This document shows positions 16,015 to 25,512 of a stretch of 49,124 bases of DNA, piece after piece. The stretch is from Clostridium psychrophilum (GTDB lineage Bacteria > Bacillota > Clostridia > Clostridiales > Clostridiaceae), in assembly GCF_018861705.1 (NCBI RefSeq), contig NZ_JAHLEC010000023.1, positions 1-49,124 on the forward strand. The letters run 5' to 3'. Within the stretch, counting starts at the first letter, position 1. Each line of letters starts with the position of its first letter. Under the pieces are notes generated by a model. That model was not told where the DNA came from. It did no database searches and worked only from the letters and a program-made list of their open reading frames with translations. A program made the position numbers and the translations under genes.

Positions 16015-17085
16015 TTATGCTTCCTTTTTATTTGCTTCTTTTTTAGAAGTTTCCTTTTTAGAAGTTTCTTTTTTAGAAGTTTCAGGGCCTTTTGATAATG
16101 GTAAATTATGTTTTGTTCTAATTTTATTTTCTATCTCCAACATAACCAAAGGGTTTTCTTTAAAATATTGTTTTGAATTTTCCCTTCCTTGTCCAAGACG
16201 TATATCTCCATAAGAAAACCATGCTCCACTTTTTTGTACAATTTCTTCTACAACTCCTATATCTAGAACATCTCCCTCGCGAGATATGCCATGACCATAC
16301 ATAATATCAAATTCAGCCTTTTTAAATGGAGGAGCTACTTTGTTTTTAACTATTTTTATTCTTGTACGATTACCCATAAATTCATCACCTTGTTTAATTG
16401 TATCAATTTTTCTGATATCCAATCTAACAGATGCGTAAAATTTTAATGCTCTTCCACCTGGTGTGGTCTCTGGATTACCAAACATAACTCCAATTTTTTC
16501 TCTTAATTGGTTTATAAATACAAGAACACATTGGGATTTATTTATAGAACCAGCGAGTTTTCTTAAAGCTTGAGACATAAGTCTTGCTTGCAATCCTACA
16601 TGTGAGTCTCCCATTTCTCCTTCTATTTCGGCTTTAGGTACCAATGCAGCTACTGAATCGACAACGATAACATCTATAGCCCCAGAGCGAACTAGTGCTT
16701 CTGTAATCTCTAACGCCTGCTCACCTGTATCTGGTTGTGAGACTATTAAATTTTCTATGTCTATTCCTAATGCTTTTGCATATTCAGGATCTAATGCATT
16801 CTCAGCATCAATAAATGCAGCTGTTCCTCCGTTTTTTTGAGCTTCTGCAACTATATGAAGCGCAACTGTAGTTTTACCTGAAGACTCTGGTCCAAAAACC
16901 TCAATAATTCTTCCTCTAGGGACTCCACCTATACCAAGTCCTATATCTAATCCTAAACAGCCAGTAGAAATAGCCTCTATGTTTAACTTGCTATCTTCCC
17001 CAAGTTTCATTATAGAACCTTTTCCAAATTGTTTTTCTATTTGACCCATAGCAACTTCTAATGCTTTTAATTTTTCGTTATTCAT
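16015..17085 (-). CDS. recA: Recombinase A
   Basis: A 356-residue RecA, the strand-exchange ATPase of homologous recombination and co-protease of the SOS response. The Walker A motif is GPESSGKTT, Walker B is [11 protein letters not shown], and loops L1 and L2 include [24 protein letters not shown] (shown in part: [10 protein letters not shown]) and [16 protein letters not shown]. The start at 17085 is chosen over the longer frame because AAAGGGG lies directly upstream and RecA family alignments begin at [12 protein letters not shown]. The C-terminal tail is odd: instead of the usual acidic end it has ETSKK repeats and is strongly basic. A LexA box and a strong promoter precede it. Confidence 0.97.
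   Translation of the reverse strand: MNNEKLKALEVAMGQIEKQFGKGSIMKLGEDSKLNIEAISTGCLGLDIGLGIGGVPRGRIIEVFGPESSGKTTVALHIVAEAQKNGGTAAFIDAENALDPEYAKALGIDIENLIVSQPDTGEQALEITEALVRSGAIDVIVVDSVAALVPKAEIEGEMGDSHVGLQARLMSQALRKLAGSINKSQCVLVFINQLREKIGVMFGNPETTPGGRALKFYASVRLDIRKIDTIKQGDEFMGNRTRIKIVKNKVAPPFKKAEFDIMYGHGISREGDVLDIGVVEEIVQKSGAWFSYGDIRLGQGRENSKQYFKENPLVMLEIENKIRTKHNLPLSKGPETSKKETSKKETSKKEANKKEA
16021..16080. repeat. Four tandem 15-base units encoding the RecA tail
   Basis: Units at 16021, 16036, 16051 and 16066 are variants of TTCTTTTTTAGAAGT; the first is the most diverged. In frame they encode ETSKK three times and then EANKK. The unit length is a multiple of three, so copy number can change without breaking the gene. 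Confidence 0.85.
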
Positions 17086-17121
17086 AAATTTCCCCTTTGG
17101 GTTCACCATCCTTCTATTAAC

Positions 17122-17133
17122 GAACATCTGTTC
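17122..17133. promoter_or_regulatory. LexA (SOS) box of recA
   Basis: The palindrome GAACATCTGTTC fits the Gram-positive LexA consensus GAAC-N4-GTTC exactly. It lies just downstream of the recA -10 element, where a bound repressor would block initiation. Confidence 0.85.
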
Positions 17134-17140
17134 TATTTGT

Positions 17141-17169
17141 AGTATACACTATTTGATTTATATGGTCAA
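17141..17169 (-). promoter_or_regulatory. recA promoter
   Basis: On the minus strand -35 TTGACC, a 17-base spacer and -10 TATACT, immediately upstream of the LexA box. Confidence 0.8.
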
Positions 17170-17182
17170 CATATAAATCAAA
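17152..17182. repeat. Inverted repeat spanning the recA -35 region
   Basis: TTTGATTTATATG (17152-17164) pairs perfectly with CATATAAATCAAA (17170-17182); the 5-base centre is part of the -35. It lies downstream of pgsA but has no T-run, so it looks more like a protein site than a terminator. The function is unknown. Confidence 0.6.
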
Positions 17183-17246
17183 CATCCTATTTTTGTCCAT
17201 TATAGGAAACCTTTATCTGTATTATTAACAGTTTTTCTAAACTTAA

Positions 17247-17822
17247 TCATTTATCAACTCTAATTGTCCCTTTATTTTTAACAAAATAGTCAACACCTGA
17301 TATTATTGTAATGACTACAGCAGCGCCCATGAAAATATTAGTTAACATATTTAAAATTTCTTTTACATTCATTGACATGCCAATAGTTTTATTACCATAA
17401 GATAAATTTATCAATGCAGTAATTATTGCTATTATCTGAATAACGGTTTTTAATTTTCCCCATTTACTAGCAGCAATTACTTTTCCTTCTGCCGCAGCTA
17501 TTGTTCTTAAACCTGTTACTGCAAATTCTCTAGCAATTATAATCATAGCCACCCAACCATACACAAGATGGAGTTCGACTAATGATACAAGAGCAGCAGT
17601 TACTAATAACTTATCGGCTAATGGATCCATAAATTTACCAAAGTTAGTTATTTGATTTCTACTTCTAGCTATATAACCATCCAATTTATCCGTAAGAGAA
17701 GCTATTATAAAAATGACTGTAGCTAATTCTCTTCCATAAGGTATTCCTTTAGCTGCTATAAAGAGTAAAAATATAGGTACTAAAAAAATTCTTATCAATG
17801 TAAGTTTATTTGCAAGATTCAT
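17247..17822 (-). CDS. pgsA: CDP-diacylglycerol-glycerol-3-phosphate 3-phosphatidyltransferase
   Basis: A 191-residue integral membrane enzyme that commits CDP-diacylglycerol to phosphatidylglycerol synthesis. The CDP-alcohol phosphotransferase signature D-x2-D-G-x2-A-R-x8-G-x3-D-x3-D is complete, from [10 protein letters not shown] to DPLADKL. About five to six transmembrane segments are apparent. The start at 17822 fits [11 protein letters not shown] of relatives and has AGGAG eight bases upstream inside the rimO coding end; the gene overlaps rimO by 17 bases, implying coupled translation. rimO-pgsA order is common in clostridia. Confidence 0.95.
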   Translation of the reverse strand: MNLANKLTLIRIFLVPIFLLFIAAKGIPYGRELATVIFIIASLTDKLDGYIARSRNQITNFGKFMDPLADKLLVTAALVSLVELHLVYGWVAMIIIAREFAVTGLRTIAAAEGKVIAASKWGKLKTVIQIIAIITALINLSYGNKTIGMSMNVKEILNMLTNIFMGAAVVITIISGVDYFVKNKGTIRVDK

Positions 17823-19143
17823 AGTACACAACTCCTATTAGATCATATTCTAAAGCTTTGACAACTTTAACTTTAACAAATTCACCTCTATTATATAGCT
17901 TATCAGATTCAAAAAAAACAGTTCCATCTACTTCTGGTGCCATCTCATAATTTCTACCATAGTAAGTTTTTCCATCTAATCCATCTACTAGAACTTTGTA
18001 TATTTTTCCTATTTTATTCTTATTTATCTCTTTAGATATATTTTGTTGCAAAATCATCAATTCTTCTTCACGTTTAACTTTTATTTCTTCTGGAATTTGA
18101 TTTTTCATTTCCGCAGCTTCAGTTCCATCTTCCATTGAATATTTAAAGACTCCTAATTTATCAAATTTAGTATCTTTAATAAATTGTTTTAATTCTTCAA
18201 AATTTTCTTCTGTCTCTCCTGGGAATCCAACTATTAATGTAGTTCTAAGTGTTAAACCCTTAATACTTTTTCTCATCTTACTTATATTTTCTGTTATAAC
18301 TTTTTTTCTTCCTTTTCTTTTCATCAACTTAAGTATATCGTCGCTTATATGTTGAATTGGTATATCTATATATTTGCATACTTTATTATTTGAAGATATC
18401 TCACTAATAATTTCATCAGTAATTTCTTCTGCATAGCAGTAAAGTACTCTAATCCACTGAATCCCACTTATTTTAGAAATCTTATTTATTAATATATGTA
18501 AACTTTTTTTGCCATATAAATCAATCCCGTATCTAGTAGTATCTTGAGCAACTAATATTATTTCTTTGCACCCATGTTCACTTAACTCTTTAGCCTCTTG
18601 TAATATATTCTCCATCTTTCTGCTTCTATATTTCCCTCTAATATTAGGTATTGCACAATATGTACATGCATTATCACAACCTTCAGAAATTCTAATATAA
18701 GCAGAATAAGTTGCTGTAGTTAATACTCTTTTACCCTCATTTATATTTTCATCACTGTAATTGCAATATTGTATTTTTATTTTTTTTAAAAGAACTTCTT
18801 CTATACTACTCAATAACTTATTATAATCATTGACCCCGAGCATTATATCGAGTTCTGGCATTAATTCAAGCAATTCTTTACCATACCTTTGAGTTAGGCA
18901 ACCAGTTGCAATTAATACCTTACACTTATATTTTTCTTTATATTTTGACATTTCTAAAATAGTATCTATTGATTCCTGTTTTGAAGACTCTATGAATCCA
19001 CAAGTATTTACTAAAATTATATCTGCTAGTTTAGGATCATTGGTCATATTATACTTCTCGCTTAAGCTACCTATTATAATTTCACTATCAATTCTATTTT
19101 TATCACAACCTAGATTTATAACTCCAACTCTTAAATTTTCCAC
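17806..19143 (-). CDS. rimO: Ribosomal protein S12 methylthiotransferase
   Basis: A 445-residue radical-SAM methylthiotransferase that adds a methylthio group to an aspartate of ribosomal protein S12. The N-terminal UPF0004 domain has auxiliary-cluster cysteines C13 (NLGCDKNR), C48 (NTCGFIE) and C82 (TGCLTQRYG). The radical-SAM cluster binds C156, C160 and C163 in [15 protein letters not shown]-terminal TRAM domain follows (about 375-445). The [12 protein letters not shown] and DIML motifs favour RimO over the tRNA enzyme MiaB. The start is GTG at 19143 with GGAGGATG upstream. Confidence 0.95.
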   Translation of the reverse strand: MENLRVGVINLGCDKNRIDSEIIIGSLSEKYNMTNDPKLADIILVNTCGFIESSKQESIDTILEMSKYKEKYKCKVLIATGCLTQRYGKELLELMPELDIMLGVNDYNKLLSSIEEVLLKKIKIQYCNYSDENINEGKRVLTTATYSAYIRISEGCDNACTYCAIPNIRGKYRSRKMENILQEAKELSEHGCKEIILVAQDTTRYGIDLYGKKSLHILINKISKISGIQWIRVLYCYAEEITDEIISEISSNNKVCKYIDIPIQHISDDILKLMKRKGRKKVITENISKMRKSIKGLTLRTTLIVGFPGETEENFEELKQFIKDTKFDKLGVFKYSMEDGTEAAEMKNQIPEEIKVKREEELMILQQNISKEINKNKIGKIYKVLVDGLDGKTYYGRNYEMAPEVDGTVFFESDKLYNRGEFVKVKVVKALEYDLIGVVYYESCK

Positions 19144-19215
19144 CAGTCATCCTCCTTGTTTGTCTCCGCGCGTATATCTCATTTATAAACCATTACCTTC
19201 CTTGCTTAATTCCAT

Positions 19216-19242
19216 AAGTAGATAATAATTTATTATCTACTT
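19216..19242. repeat. Stem-loop between spoIIIE and rimO
   Basis: AAGTAGATAATA pairs with TATTATCTACTT over a minimal loop. It lies 84 bases after the spoIIIE stop and lacks a T-run, so it is a possible but weak terminator. Confidence 0.5.
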
Positions 19243-19326
19243 GCATTTGCACACATGAATTATTGTAATTGTGATTTACAAATTAAACAAGGGTATTTAC
19301 AACTTTTTTTATAAATATTTATATCA

Positions 19327-21633
19327 TTAATTATTTAATTCTGTGTTGCTTAATAATACTTCTCTAGGTTTGCTTCCATTTCTACCTGAAATGATTTTGC
19401 GATCCTCCATTTGTTCTATAATTCTTGCTGCTCTATTATACCCTATTTTTAACTTACGTTGCAATAAAGACGTGGATGCTTGATCATTTTCAACAACTAT
19501 TCTAATTGCCTCATTCAGTAACTCATCAGTATCATCATCTTCATTTTTAGTACTTGAACTACTTTCTATTTCATCTATTATTTCCTTTTCATAATTAACT
19601 TCTGTCTTCTGGTCTTTTATAAAATTAACAACCCGCTCAACTTCTTCTTCAGACACAAAAGCCCCTTGTATTCTAATTGGTTTAGGTTCTCCCGTAGGAT
19701 AAAAAAGCATATCACCTTTACCAAGTAATTTCTCTGCGCCAGAAGAATCTAAAATTGTTCTTGAATCTATTTGACTAGAAACTGCAAAAGATATTCTTGA
19801 AGGTATATTAGCCTTTATTACTCCAGTAATAACATCAACTGACGGTCTTTGCGTTGCAATTACTAAATGCATTCCTGCTGCTCTTGCCATCTGGGCTAGT
19901 CTTCCAATATATTCTTCTACATCATTAGCGCAAACTGTCATAAGATCTGCTAACTCATCTATTATAATTACAATCCAAGGTAGCTTGCTTTCAACAATGC
20001 CTTTACTAGCCAATTCATTATAGCCTTCAATGCTTCTAACATTATTTTCAGCAAAGCTCTTATATCTTCTTGACATCTCATTTACAGCCCAATTTAAAGC
20101 ACCTGCAGATTTTTTGGGATCTGTTACAACGGGTATCAATAAATGAGGTATACCATTATAAATATTTAATTCGACCACTTTAGGATCAATTAAAAGTAGT
20201 TTAACATCCTCTGGTGAATATTTATAAAGTAAACTTATTATTAATGAATTTATACAAACACTCTTTCCAGAACCTGTAGCTCCAGCTACTAACAAATGTG
20301 GCATTTTAGTTAAATCTGAAACAACACAATTACCACCTATGTCTTTACCCAAACTAAATGATAAATTTTTGTTGGTTGCCAAAAACTCATTAGACTCTAT
20401 TACCTCTCTTAAGTATACTGCACTTAACTCTTTGTTTGGCACTTCAATTCCTACAGCCGCCTTGCCTGGTATTGGCGCTTCAATTCTTACTCCTGATGAT
20501 GCTAAATTAAGTGCAATATCATCAGCTAAGTTTACAATTTTGCTCACCTTTACACCTGCATTAGGCTGAAGCTCAAACCTTGTTACTGAGGGACCTTTCG
20601 TAACTTGAATAACTTTTGCTTCAACTCCAAAACTACTTAATGTTTCTTGCAACTTGTTAGCATTATTAAGTAATTCCTTCTTATCATTTTTATTCATTTT
20701 AGATGTATTATTTTCATTTAGTAACTCTAGCGTAGGATATTCGTATTTATAGTTTTGCTTTGTATTCGTAGTATTTAATAAAATTTCTTTCTCTAATTCT
20801 TGCTTAATAGAATTATCTATATGTTTTACTTTAGAACCTCGCACATTCCCATCTTTAGTATTCTTATTTGCTTCTTCATTATTCGGTATTTCTGAATCAT
20901 CATCAATATTATTTGACTTAATAAAATCAATTATCTTAATTTTATTACTAATGTTTTTAATAAAACTATTTTTCTCTTCATTTGGAACTACTAATTCTTT
21001 TTTCTTATCATTATTTTCTATGTATAACTCCTTATTAGTATTTTTTGTCGCAGTTTTTTTACTAATCAAACTACCTCGAAGGCATACAAAAATATCACGA
21101 AGCGATATGTTTAATATTAAAATTAAGCATATAAAATAGATAGCAATAAAAATTATACAACTTCCAACAGCACCAAACAGCGTATACATTGGCACATCAA
21201 TTGTATAACTTATAATCCCACCATGTAATGAACTTTGTGAGTTATAAATTTTTTTAATCCCCATCAAAAAATTTCCTTTAGAATAATACTTATTTAAAGA
21301 TAACATTTGTATAAATAGTAATGTATTTATTATAAAAAGTATAATTCCATAAAACTTCTTACTAAAATTTATCTTACCCTTTTTTACAATATAGCAAACA
21401 CCAATAAATATTATAAAAAATGGTGAAAGATATGCCCCTATCCCTAAAATTGCAAAAAGTACATGATTAACGAATTCACCTATCATACCTGATATAGAAT
21501 CTGAACTTGAAAATATAGTTGAGAATATACTTAATAAAATTAATATGCCAACTGTTATTAGTATGATTCCAATTATTTCACTATCAGCATTGATACTCCT
21601 CGCTGCTTTAGATTTATTGCTTTTTCTAGCCAA
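19327..21633 (-). CDS. spoIIIE: DNA translocase FtsK/SpoIIIE
   Basis: A 768-residue septal DNA pump. Four transmembrane segments (about 20-41, 58-85, 94-112, 150-176) anchor it, followed by a low-complexity linker (about 190-320). The RecA-like motor has Walker A GATGSGKS (451-458) and Walker B LLLIDPK (480-486). TQRPSVDVITG is the conserved motor segment. The C-terminal gamma winged helix (about 700-760: LLQRKLKIGYNRAARIIEQME) reads orienting DNA motifs. It moves the chromosome through the sporulation or division septum. The start is TTG at 21633 with GAGGTG five bases upstream. It follows tepA, as in Bacillus. Confidence 0.95.
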   Translation of the reverse strand: MARKSNKSKAARSINADSEIIGIILITVGILILLSIFSTIFSSSDSISGMIGEFVNHVLFAILGIGAYLSPFFIIFIGVCYIVKKGKINFSKKFYGIILFIINTLLFIQMLSLNKYYSKGNFLMGIKKIYNSQSSLHGGIISYTIDVPMYTLFGAVGSCIIFIAIYFICLILILNISLRDIFVCLRGSLISKKTATKNTNKELYIENNDKKKELVVPNEEKNSFIKNISNKIKIIDFIKSNNIDDDSEIPNNEEANKNTKDGNVRGSKVKHIDNSIKQELEKEILLNTTNTKQNYKYEYPTLELLNENNTSKMNKNDKKELLNNANKLQETLSSFGVEAKVIQVTKGPSVTRFELQPNAGVKVSKIVNLADDIALNLASSGVRIEAPIPGKAAVGIEVPNKELSAVYLREVIESNEFLATNKNLSFSLGKDIGGNCVVSDLTKMPHLLVAGATGSGKSVCINSLIISLLYKYSPEDVKLLLIDPKVVELNIYNGIPHLLIPVVTDPKKSAGALNWAVNEMSRRYKSFAENNVRSIEGYNELASKGIVESKLPWIVIIIDELADLMTVCANDVEEYIGRLAQMARAAGMHLVIATQRPSVDVITGVIKANIPSRISFAVSSQIDSRTILDSSGAEKLLGKGDMLFYPTGEPKPIRIQGAFVSEEEVERVVNFIKDQKTEVNYEKEIIDEIESSSSTKNEDDDTDELLNEAIRIVVENDQASTSLLQRKLKIGYNRAARIIEQMEDRKIISGRNGSKPREVLLSNTELNN

Positions 21634-21767
21634 AGTATCACCTCTATTTTTATTAGTTCTATCTTTATTATTTCTACAAACTTTATAAATTTCCTCTAAC
21701 TTTCAATAGATTTGTAAATGAATTTTGGATTAATAATATAAAAATCATATTATATATAGTTAAATTT

Positions 21768-21820
21768 CATAAAAATAGATATAAATAGATCAAAATGACC
21801 TATTTATATCTATTTTTATG
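21768..21820 (-). terminator. tepA terminator
   Basis: A 21-base-pair perfect stem (21768-21788 and 21800-21820) includes the tepA stop codon. T-rich sequence follows on the minus strand. It separates tepA from spoIIIE, so spoIIIE likely has its own start signal or relies on read-through. Confidence 0.75.
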
Positions 21821-22523
21821 CTTTATCTATCATTTCATTTAATTTTGATAATGCTTCACTAATGCCACCAACCTCATCTATTAATCCATTATCAACTGCT
21901 TGTTTTCCTATTAGTATTGTACCCATATCGTTTAAAAGCTCATCAGTTTGAATCATTAACCTATTTACAGTTTCTTTATCAATTTTAGAAGTTCTAATAA
22001 TGAATTCAGTTATTCTTTCCTGCATTTTATTAAAATAATCAAAAGTTTGAGGTACTCCTATTATTAAACCATTCATTCTTATAGGATGAATTATCATAGT
22101 TGCAGATGGGGAAATGAATGAGTACTCAGCAGCAGTTGCAAGTGGAATACCTATTGAATGGCCTCCTCCGACTACAAGCGATACAGTTGGTTTACTAACA
22201 CTTCTAATCATCTCTGCTATTGCAAGACCAGCTTCCACATCTCCACCCACTGTATTTAGAACTATGAGGATACCTTTTACTTTTTCATCTCTTTCCATAG
22301 CAATTAATTCTGGAATAACATGTTCATACTTAGTAGCTTTTGTCTGAGGTGATAGCATCATATGCCCTTCTATTTGACCAATAATTGGTAACACTTGAAT
22401 TTTATCATCCTGAGTTGGTATATTAGTTGTCCCCAGTTCTTTAATACTTTCAACTTGTTGATTCGAATTTTTTTTGTTGCCATTTTTTTTCTTTTCTTCC
22501 TTGTTTCTATCAGCTTTCAACAT
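21816..22523 (-). CDS. tepA: ClpP-like serine peptidase TepA
   Basis: A 235-residue ClpP-fold protein of the TepA/YmfB type, with a lysine-rich N-terminal extension of about 40 residues. Putative catalytic residues are S123 in GGGHSIGIP and H146 in ATMIIHPIRM; TVGGDVEAGLAIAEMI is the conserved oxyanion region. In Bacillus TepA degrades small spore proteins in outgrowth and was first linked to protein export; the role here is inferred. It has no ClpX/ClpC-binding partner next to it. Ribosome site TAGGAGGA. Gene order dapG-tepA-spoIIIE resembles Bacillus. Confidence 0.9.
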   Translation of the reverse strand: MLKADRNKEEKKKNGNKKNSNQQVESIKELGTTNIPTQDDKIQVLPIIGQIEGHMMLSPQTKATKYEHVIPELIAMERDEKVKGILIVLNTVGGDVEAGLAIAEMIRSVSKPTVSLVVGGGHSIGIPLATAAEYSFISPSATMIIHPIRMNGLIIGVPQTFDYFNKMQERITEFIIRTSKIDKETVNRLMIQTDELLNDMGTILIGKQAVDNGLIDEVGGISEALSKLNEMIDKA

Positions 22524-22578
22524 TTACATTCCTCCTAATCCATTTTATTTTGTGCATTAAGAGAAACTCTATACATTT

Positions 22579-23769
22579 TTATCCTAAATTAAATTCTTTG
22601 TGTAACGCATTTATTGCTCTTTTAACATATATGGTTTCTACTAGACACCATATAGTCATATGAGAATCTGCTGTTTGCAACACTTCAATATTTTCCCTTG
22701 TTAAGGCTTTCAATATTCTAGCCATGACACCCGGTATACCTTTCATTTTTGAGCCTATAATTGCAAGTTTGCTACAATTTTTCACGAAAGTATATGTCAT
22801 ATTAAGTTCTTGTATTAAATTAGAGAATTTTACAAAATCTTTTTCATCAATTGTAAATATTTTTTCTTTAGGAAAAACATTTATAAGATCAATACTTATA
22901 AGATTTTCAGCTAAAATATCAAAAAGATCGTTATAGTTTTGTCCTGAATCTTTACTTATATTTACTTGAACTCGATTATCCATATGAGTAATACCCGTAA
23001 TAATATTTTCATAACTTTCAGTTTCAAAATTACTAATTACTGTTCCAGCACATTCATTCATAGTATTTTTTATTACTAAAGGAATATTATATTTTCTTGA
23101 TATTTCAACAGCTCTTGGGTGTATAACCTTTGCTCCTTGTTCCGCAAATTGAAATATTTCATCATAACTTATTTTCTTAATTAAAGTAGCATCAGATACT
23201 ATTCTAGGATCAGCTGTCATAATTCCATCTACATCAGTGTATATTTGAGTTTCTACAGCGTTAAGTGCTGCCCCTAGTGTTGCAGCAGTAACATCACTTC
23301 CGCCTCTTCCTATAGTCGTAATATGCCCATTTTCATCTATGCCTTGGAATCCTGCTACTACAGGGATTTTTCCTTTTTCTAAAACATTCAATATTTTTTT
23401 TGTGTCTACATTTAGTATTGCTGCATTGTTATAATTAGCATCTGTATTTATACCTGCTTGTCCCCCAGTTAAAGGCACAGAATCAATTCCATTGTTATTC
23501 AATTCATTACACATTATTACAGTACTTATAGTTTCACCACAGCTCATTAACAAATCTATTGCAAATGGATTTGAAACCTTTAACTTCGGATCTATTAGCG
23601 ATAGTAATGTATCCGTAGCATAAGGCTCACCCTTTCTTCCCATAGCAGATACTACGACCACTGGAAAATATCCTTGATTTTTTGCATTTAAGACTTTTTT
23701 TACTACAAGTTTTCTTTTTTCCTTACTTGAGACTGATGTACCCCCAAACTTTTGAATCAATATTTTCAT
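22579..23769 (-). CDS. dapG: Aspartokinase
   Basis: A 396-residue monofunctional aspartate kinase that phosphorylates aspartate for lysine, diaminopimelate and threonine synthesis. The kinase domain begins QKFGGTSVSS. GRGGSDVTAATLGAAL and EIYTDVDGIMTADPR-type residues (here TQIYTDVDGIMTADPR) are the nucleotide and aspartate sites. Two C-terminal ACT domains (about 260-396) suggest allosteric control. Assignment to dapG rather than lysC rests on its place between ymxH and tepA. In Bacillus this locus also holds spoVFAB, asd and dapA, which are missing here. Confidence 0.92.
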   Translation of the reverse strand: MKILIQKFGGTSVSSKEKRKLVVKKVLNAKNQGYFPVVVVSAMGRKGEPYATDTLLSLIDPKLKVSNPFAIDLLMSCGETISTVIMCNELNNNGIDSVPLTGGQAGINTDANYNNAAILNVDTKKILNVLEKGKIPVVAGFQGIDENGHITTIGRGGSDVTAATLGAALNAVETQIYTDVDGIMTADPRIVSDATLIKKISYDEIFQFAEQGAKVIHPRAVEISRKYNIPLVIKNTMNECAGTVISNFETESYENIITGITHMDNRVQVNISKDSGQNYNDLFDILAENLISIDLINVFPKEKIFTIDEKDFVKFSNLIQELNMTYTFVKNCSKLAIIGSKMKGIPGVMARILKALTRENIEVLQTADSHMTIWCLVETIYVKRAINALHKEFNLG

Positions 23770-23784
23770 TTATATCCTCCAAAA

Positions 23785-24060
23785 TCAAATATGTGATTTT
23801 TTTAAAAATTCATTATCGACATCAATTATTATAGTTCTAGAACCAATTTTTTTAACATAGTCCCAAGGTACTTCAATAATATCATTATTGTGAAAAAAAC
23901 TAAATTTAGAACTGCCTTCATTTATGATTAAAAACTTTAGAAGACCATTCTCATCAATAACTACATCATTACTACCTAAGTTACTATATTTATCACCATC
24001 ATTAATATTAATAATTTCATATCTTTCCATTTCGCTATACAGTTTTGTATTATCTTCCAT
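23785..24060 (-). CDS. ymxH: YlmC/YmxH-family PRC-barrel protein
   Basis: A 91-residue protein with a single PRC-barrel-like fold. The characteristic ending of the family, IIEVPWDYVKKIGSRTIIIDVD, is present in order (EVPWDYVKKIGSRTII). In spore formers these proteins are sporulation-associated, but the molecular role is not established. Ribosome site AAGGAGA. It sits between the broken mlpA and dapG, as in Bacillus. Confidence 0.85.
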   Translation of the reverse strand: MEDNTKLYSEMERYEIININDGDKYSNLGSNDVVIDENGLLKFLIINEGSSKFSFFHNNDIIEVPWDYVKKIGSRTIIIDVDNEFLKKSHI

Positions 24061-24145
24061 GCAAACATCTCCTTAACAATTCTCATAAAATAATATGGGA
24101 TTTATTAAAGAGTTATGCATAATTTATATATTTTTGTTAATAAAT

Positions 24146-25420
24146 TTACTTATCTACAGAAATAATTTCACCCTTAAATACTTTTTTAAGCACTTCATTT
24201 TGTTTACCTACATATGCAGAATTAACAATGCCATTTTTAAAAGTCTTTTCCATAACTGAATTAACCCTATGCATGTCGATTTCATTGATTTTTTGTAGAA
24301 CATCTTTAGGTGTATTAATTTTGTTCATAAACATTACAGATCTACCATTACTAAACATTCTACTACTCGTGCTTTCAAGTCCTAAAATATAGCTGCCCTT
24401 TAGCTGTTCTTTAGCTTTAAACAATTTTTCATTATTAATTCCAACTGTAGCAAATTTTCTAACTTCTTCTTTTATAGCATTTATAGCAGCTTCTGCTTTT
24501 ATAGGATTTAGTCATGCATAAATACTCACAACTCCGGTATTTTTAAATGCAGATATATAACAATAAATTGAATAACACATGCCTAATTCCTCACGTATTT
24601 TTTGGAATAAAATTGAAGAAGATCCCCCACCTAATATATTACTTAATAATATTAGGCAATAAGTATCGTCATTACCAAGTTCTATACCTGGTATCCCGAG
24701 GCTTACATGAAGTTGTTCAATATCTTTTTTTCTGAAAAAATGTTGATTCAATATCTGAGGGTTGCTATACTTAGTTATTTTTTTATTCTTACAACTCCAT
24801 TTACCAAAATATTTTCGAACTATATTTTCAATATCTTTCATATCGAATTTTCCAGATATAGATATAACCGAATTTTCTGGTATATAATATGAATCTATGT
24901 AATCTACTATCATTTTTTTACTAAAAGATTTTACCGTATTAATAGTACCTAAAATGGGTAAGGAGATTGAATCTGAATCCCAAATTGCTCTTGTATGTAA
25001 ATCTGCTAAAACATCCTCAGGTGAATCCTCACTCATATTTATTTCCTCTACAATTACACCTTTTTCTTTTTCAATATCATCTTCTGAAAAGTTACTATTA
25101 AAAAGCATATCTGATAGAATATCTAAAGATAATTCTAAGTAAGTATCTAATGCCTTTATGTAAAAACATGTAGCTTCCCGACCTGTAAATGCATTAAGTT
25201 GGCCACCCACATCTTCAATAGCTTCAGCAATTTGTTTAGCAGTTCTATTATGAGTTCCTTTAAATAACATATGTTCAATGAAATGTGATATACCATTGTT
25301 GCTTGCATTCTCGTTTCTAGATCCATTTTCTACCCATAAACCCACACTCACAGAATTTACATATTCAATATCTTCAACTACAACTCTTAAACCATTATCT
25401 AATTTAAATAAATTATACAT
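24146..25420 (-). pseudogene. mlpA: M16-family zinc peptidase MlpA, interrupted by an in-frame TGA
   Basis: The reading frame starts at ATG 25420 (ribosome site AAGGAGA) and carries the inverted zinc motif H46-F-I-E49-H50 of M16 peptidases. After 302 codons it meets TGA at 24512-24514. The same frame continues past the stop with LNPIKAEAAINAIKEEVRKF and on through KEQLKGSYILGLESTSSRMF to 24146. The two parts together give 424 residues, the full family length, so only one codon is wrong. Relatives have glycine at that position as I recall (IYAGLNP), which makes GGA to TGA the simplest change. The downstream piece has no ribosome site of its own. The truncated product keeps the active site but lacks about 122 residues. 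Confidence 0.88.
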
Positions 25421-25478
25421 ATGCGCCTCTCCTTAATGAGAATTTATATTTACTATGTGCATATAAGGGTAATATTAT

Positions 25479-25509
25479 TAAAAAAAAATAAAAAGGCATT
25501 TAAGCCCTT
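25479..25509 (-). terminator. pnp terminator
   Basis: A short GGGC/GCCT stem with a TTAAAT loop is followed on the minus strand by TTTTTATTTTTTTTT, just after the pnp stop and before mlpA. Confidence 0.75.
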
Positions 25510-25512
25510 CTA

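Noticed and set aside
16021-16080. Tandem units as a CRISPR-like array
   Set aside because: The units are 15 bases with no spacers and lie in frame in recA.
24512-24514. TGA in mlpA as a selenocysteine codon
   Set aside because: Relatives have glycine there as I recall, M16 peptidases are not selenoproteins, and I saw no convincing SECIS-like hairpin directly after the codon.
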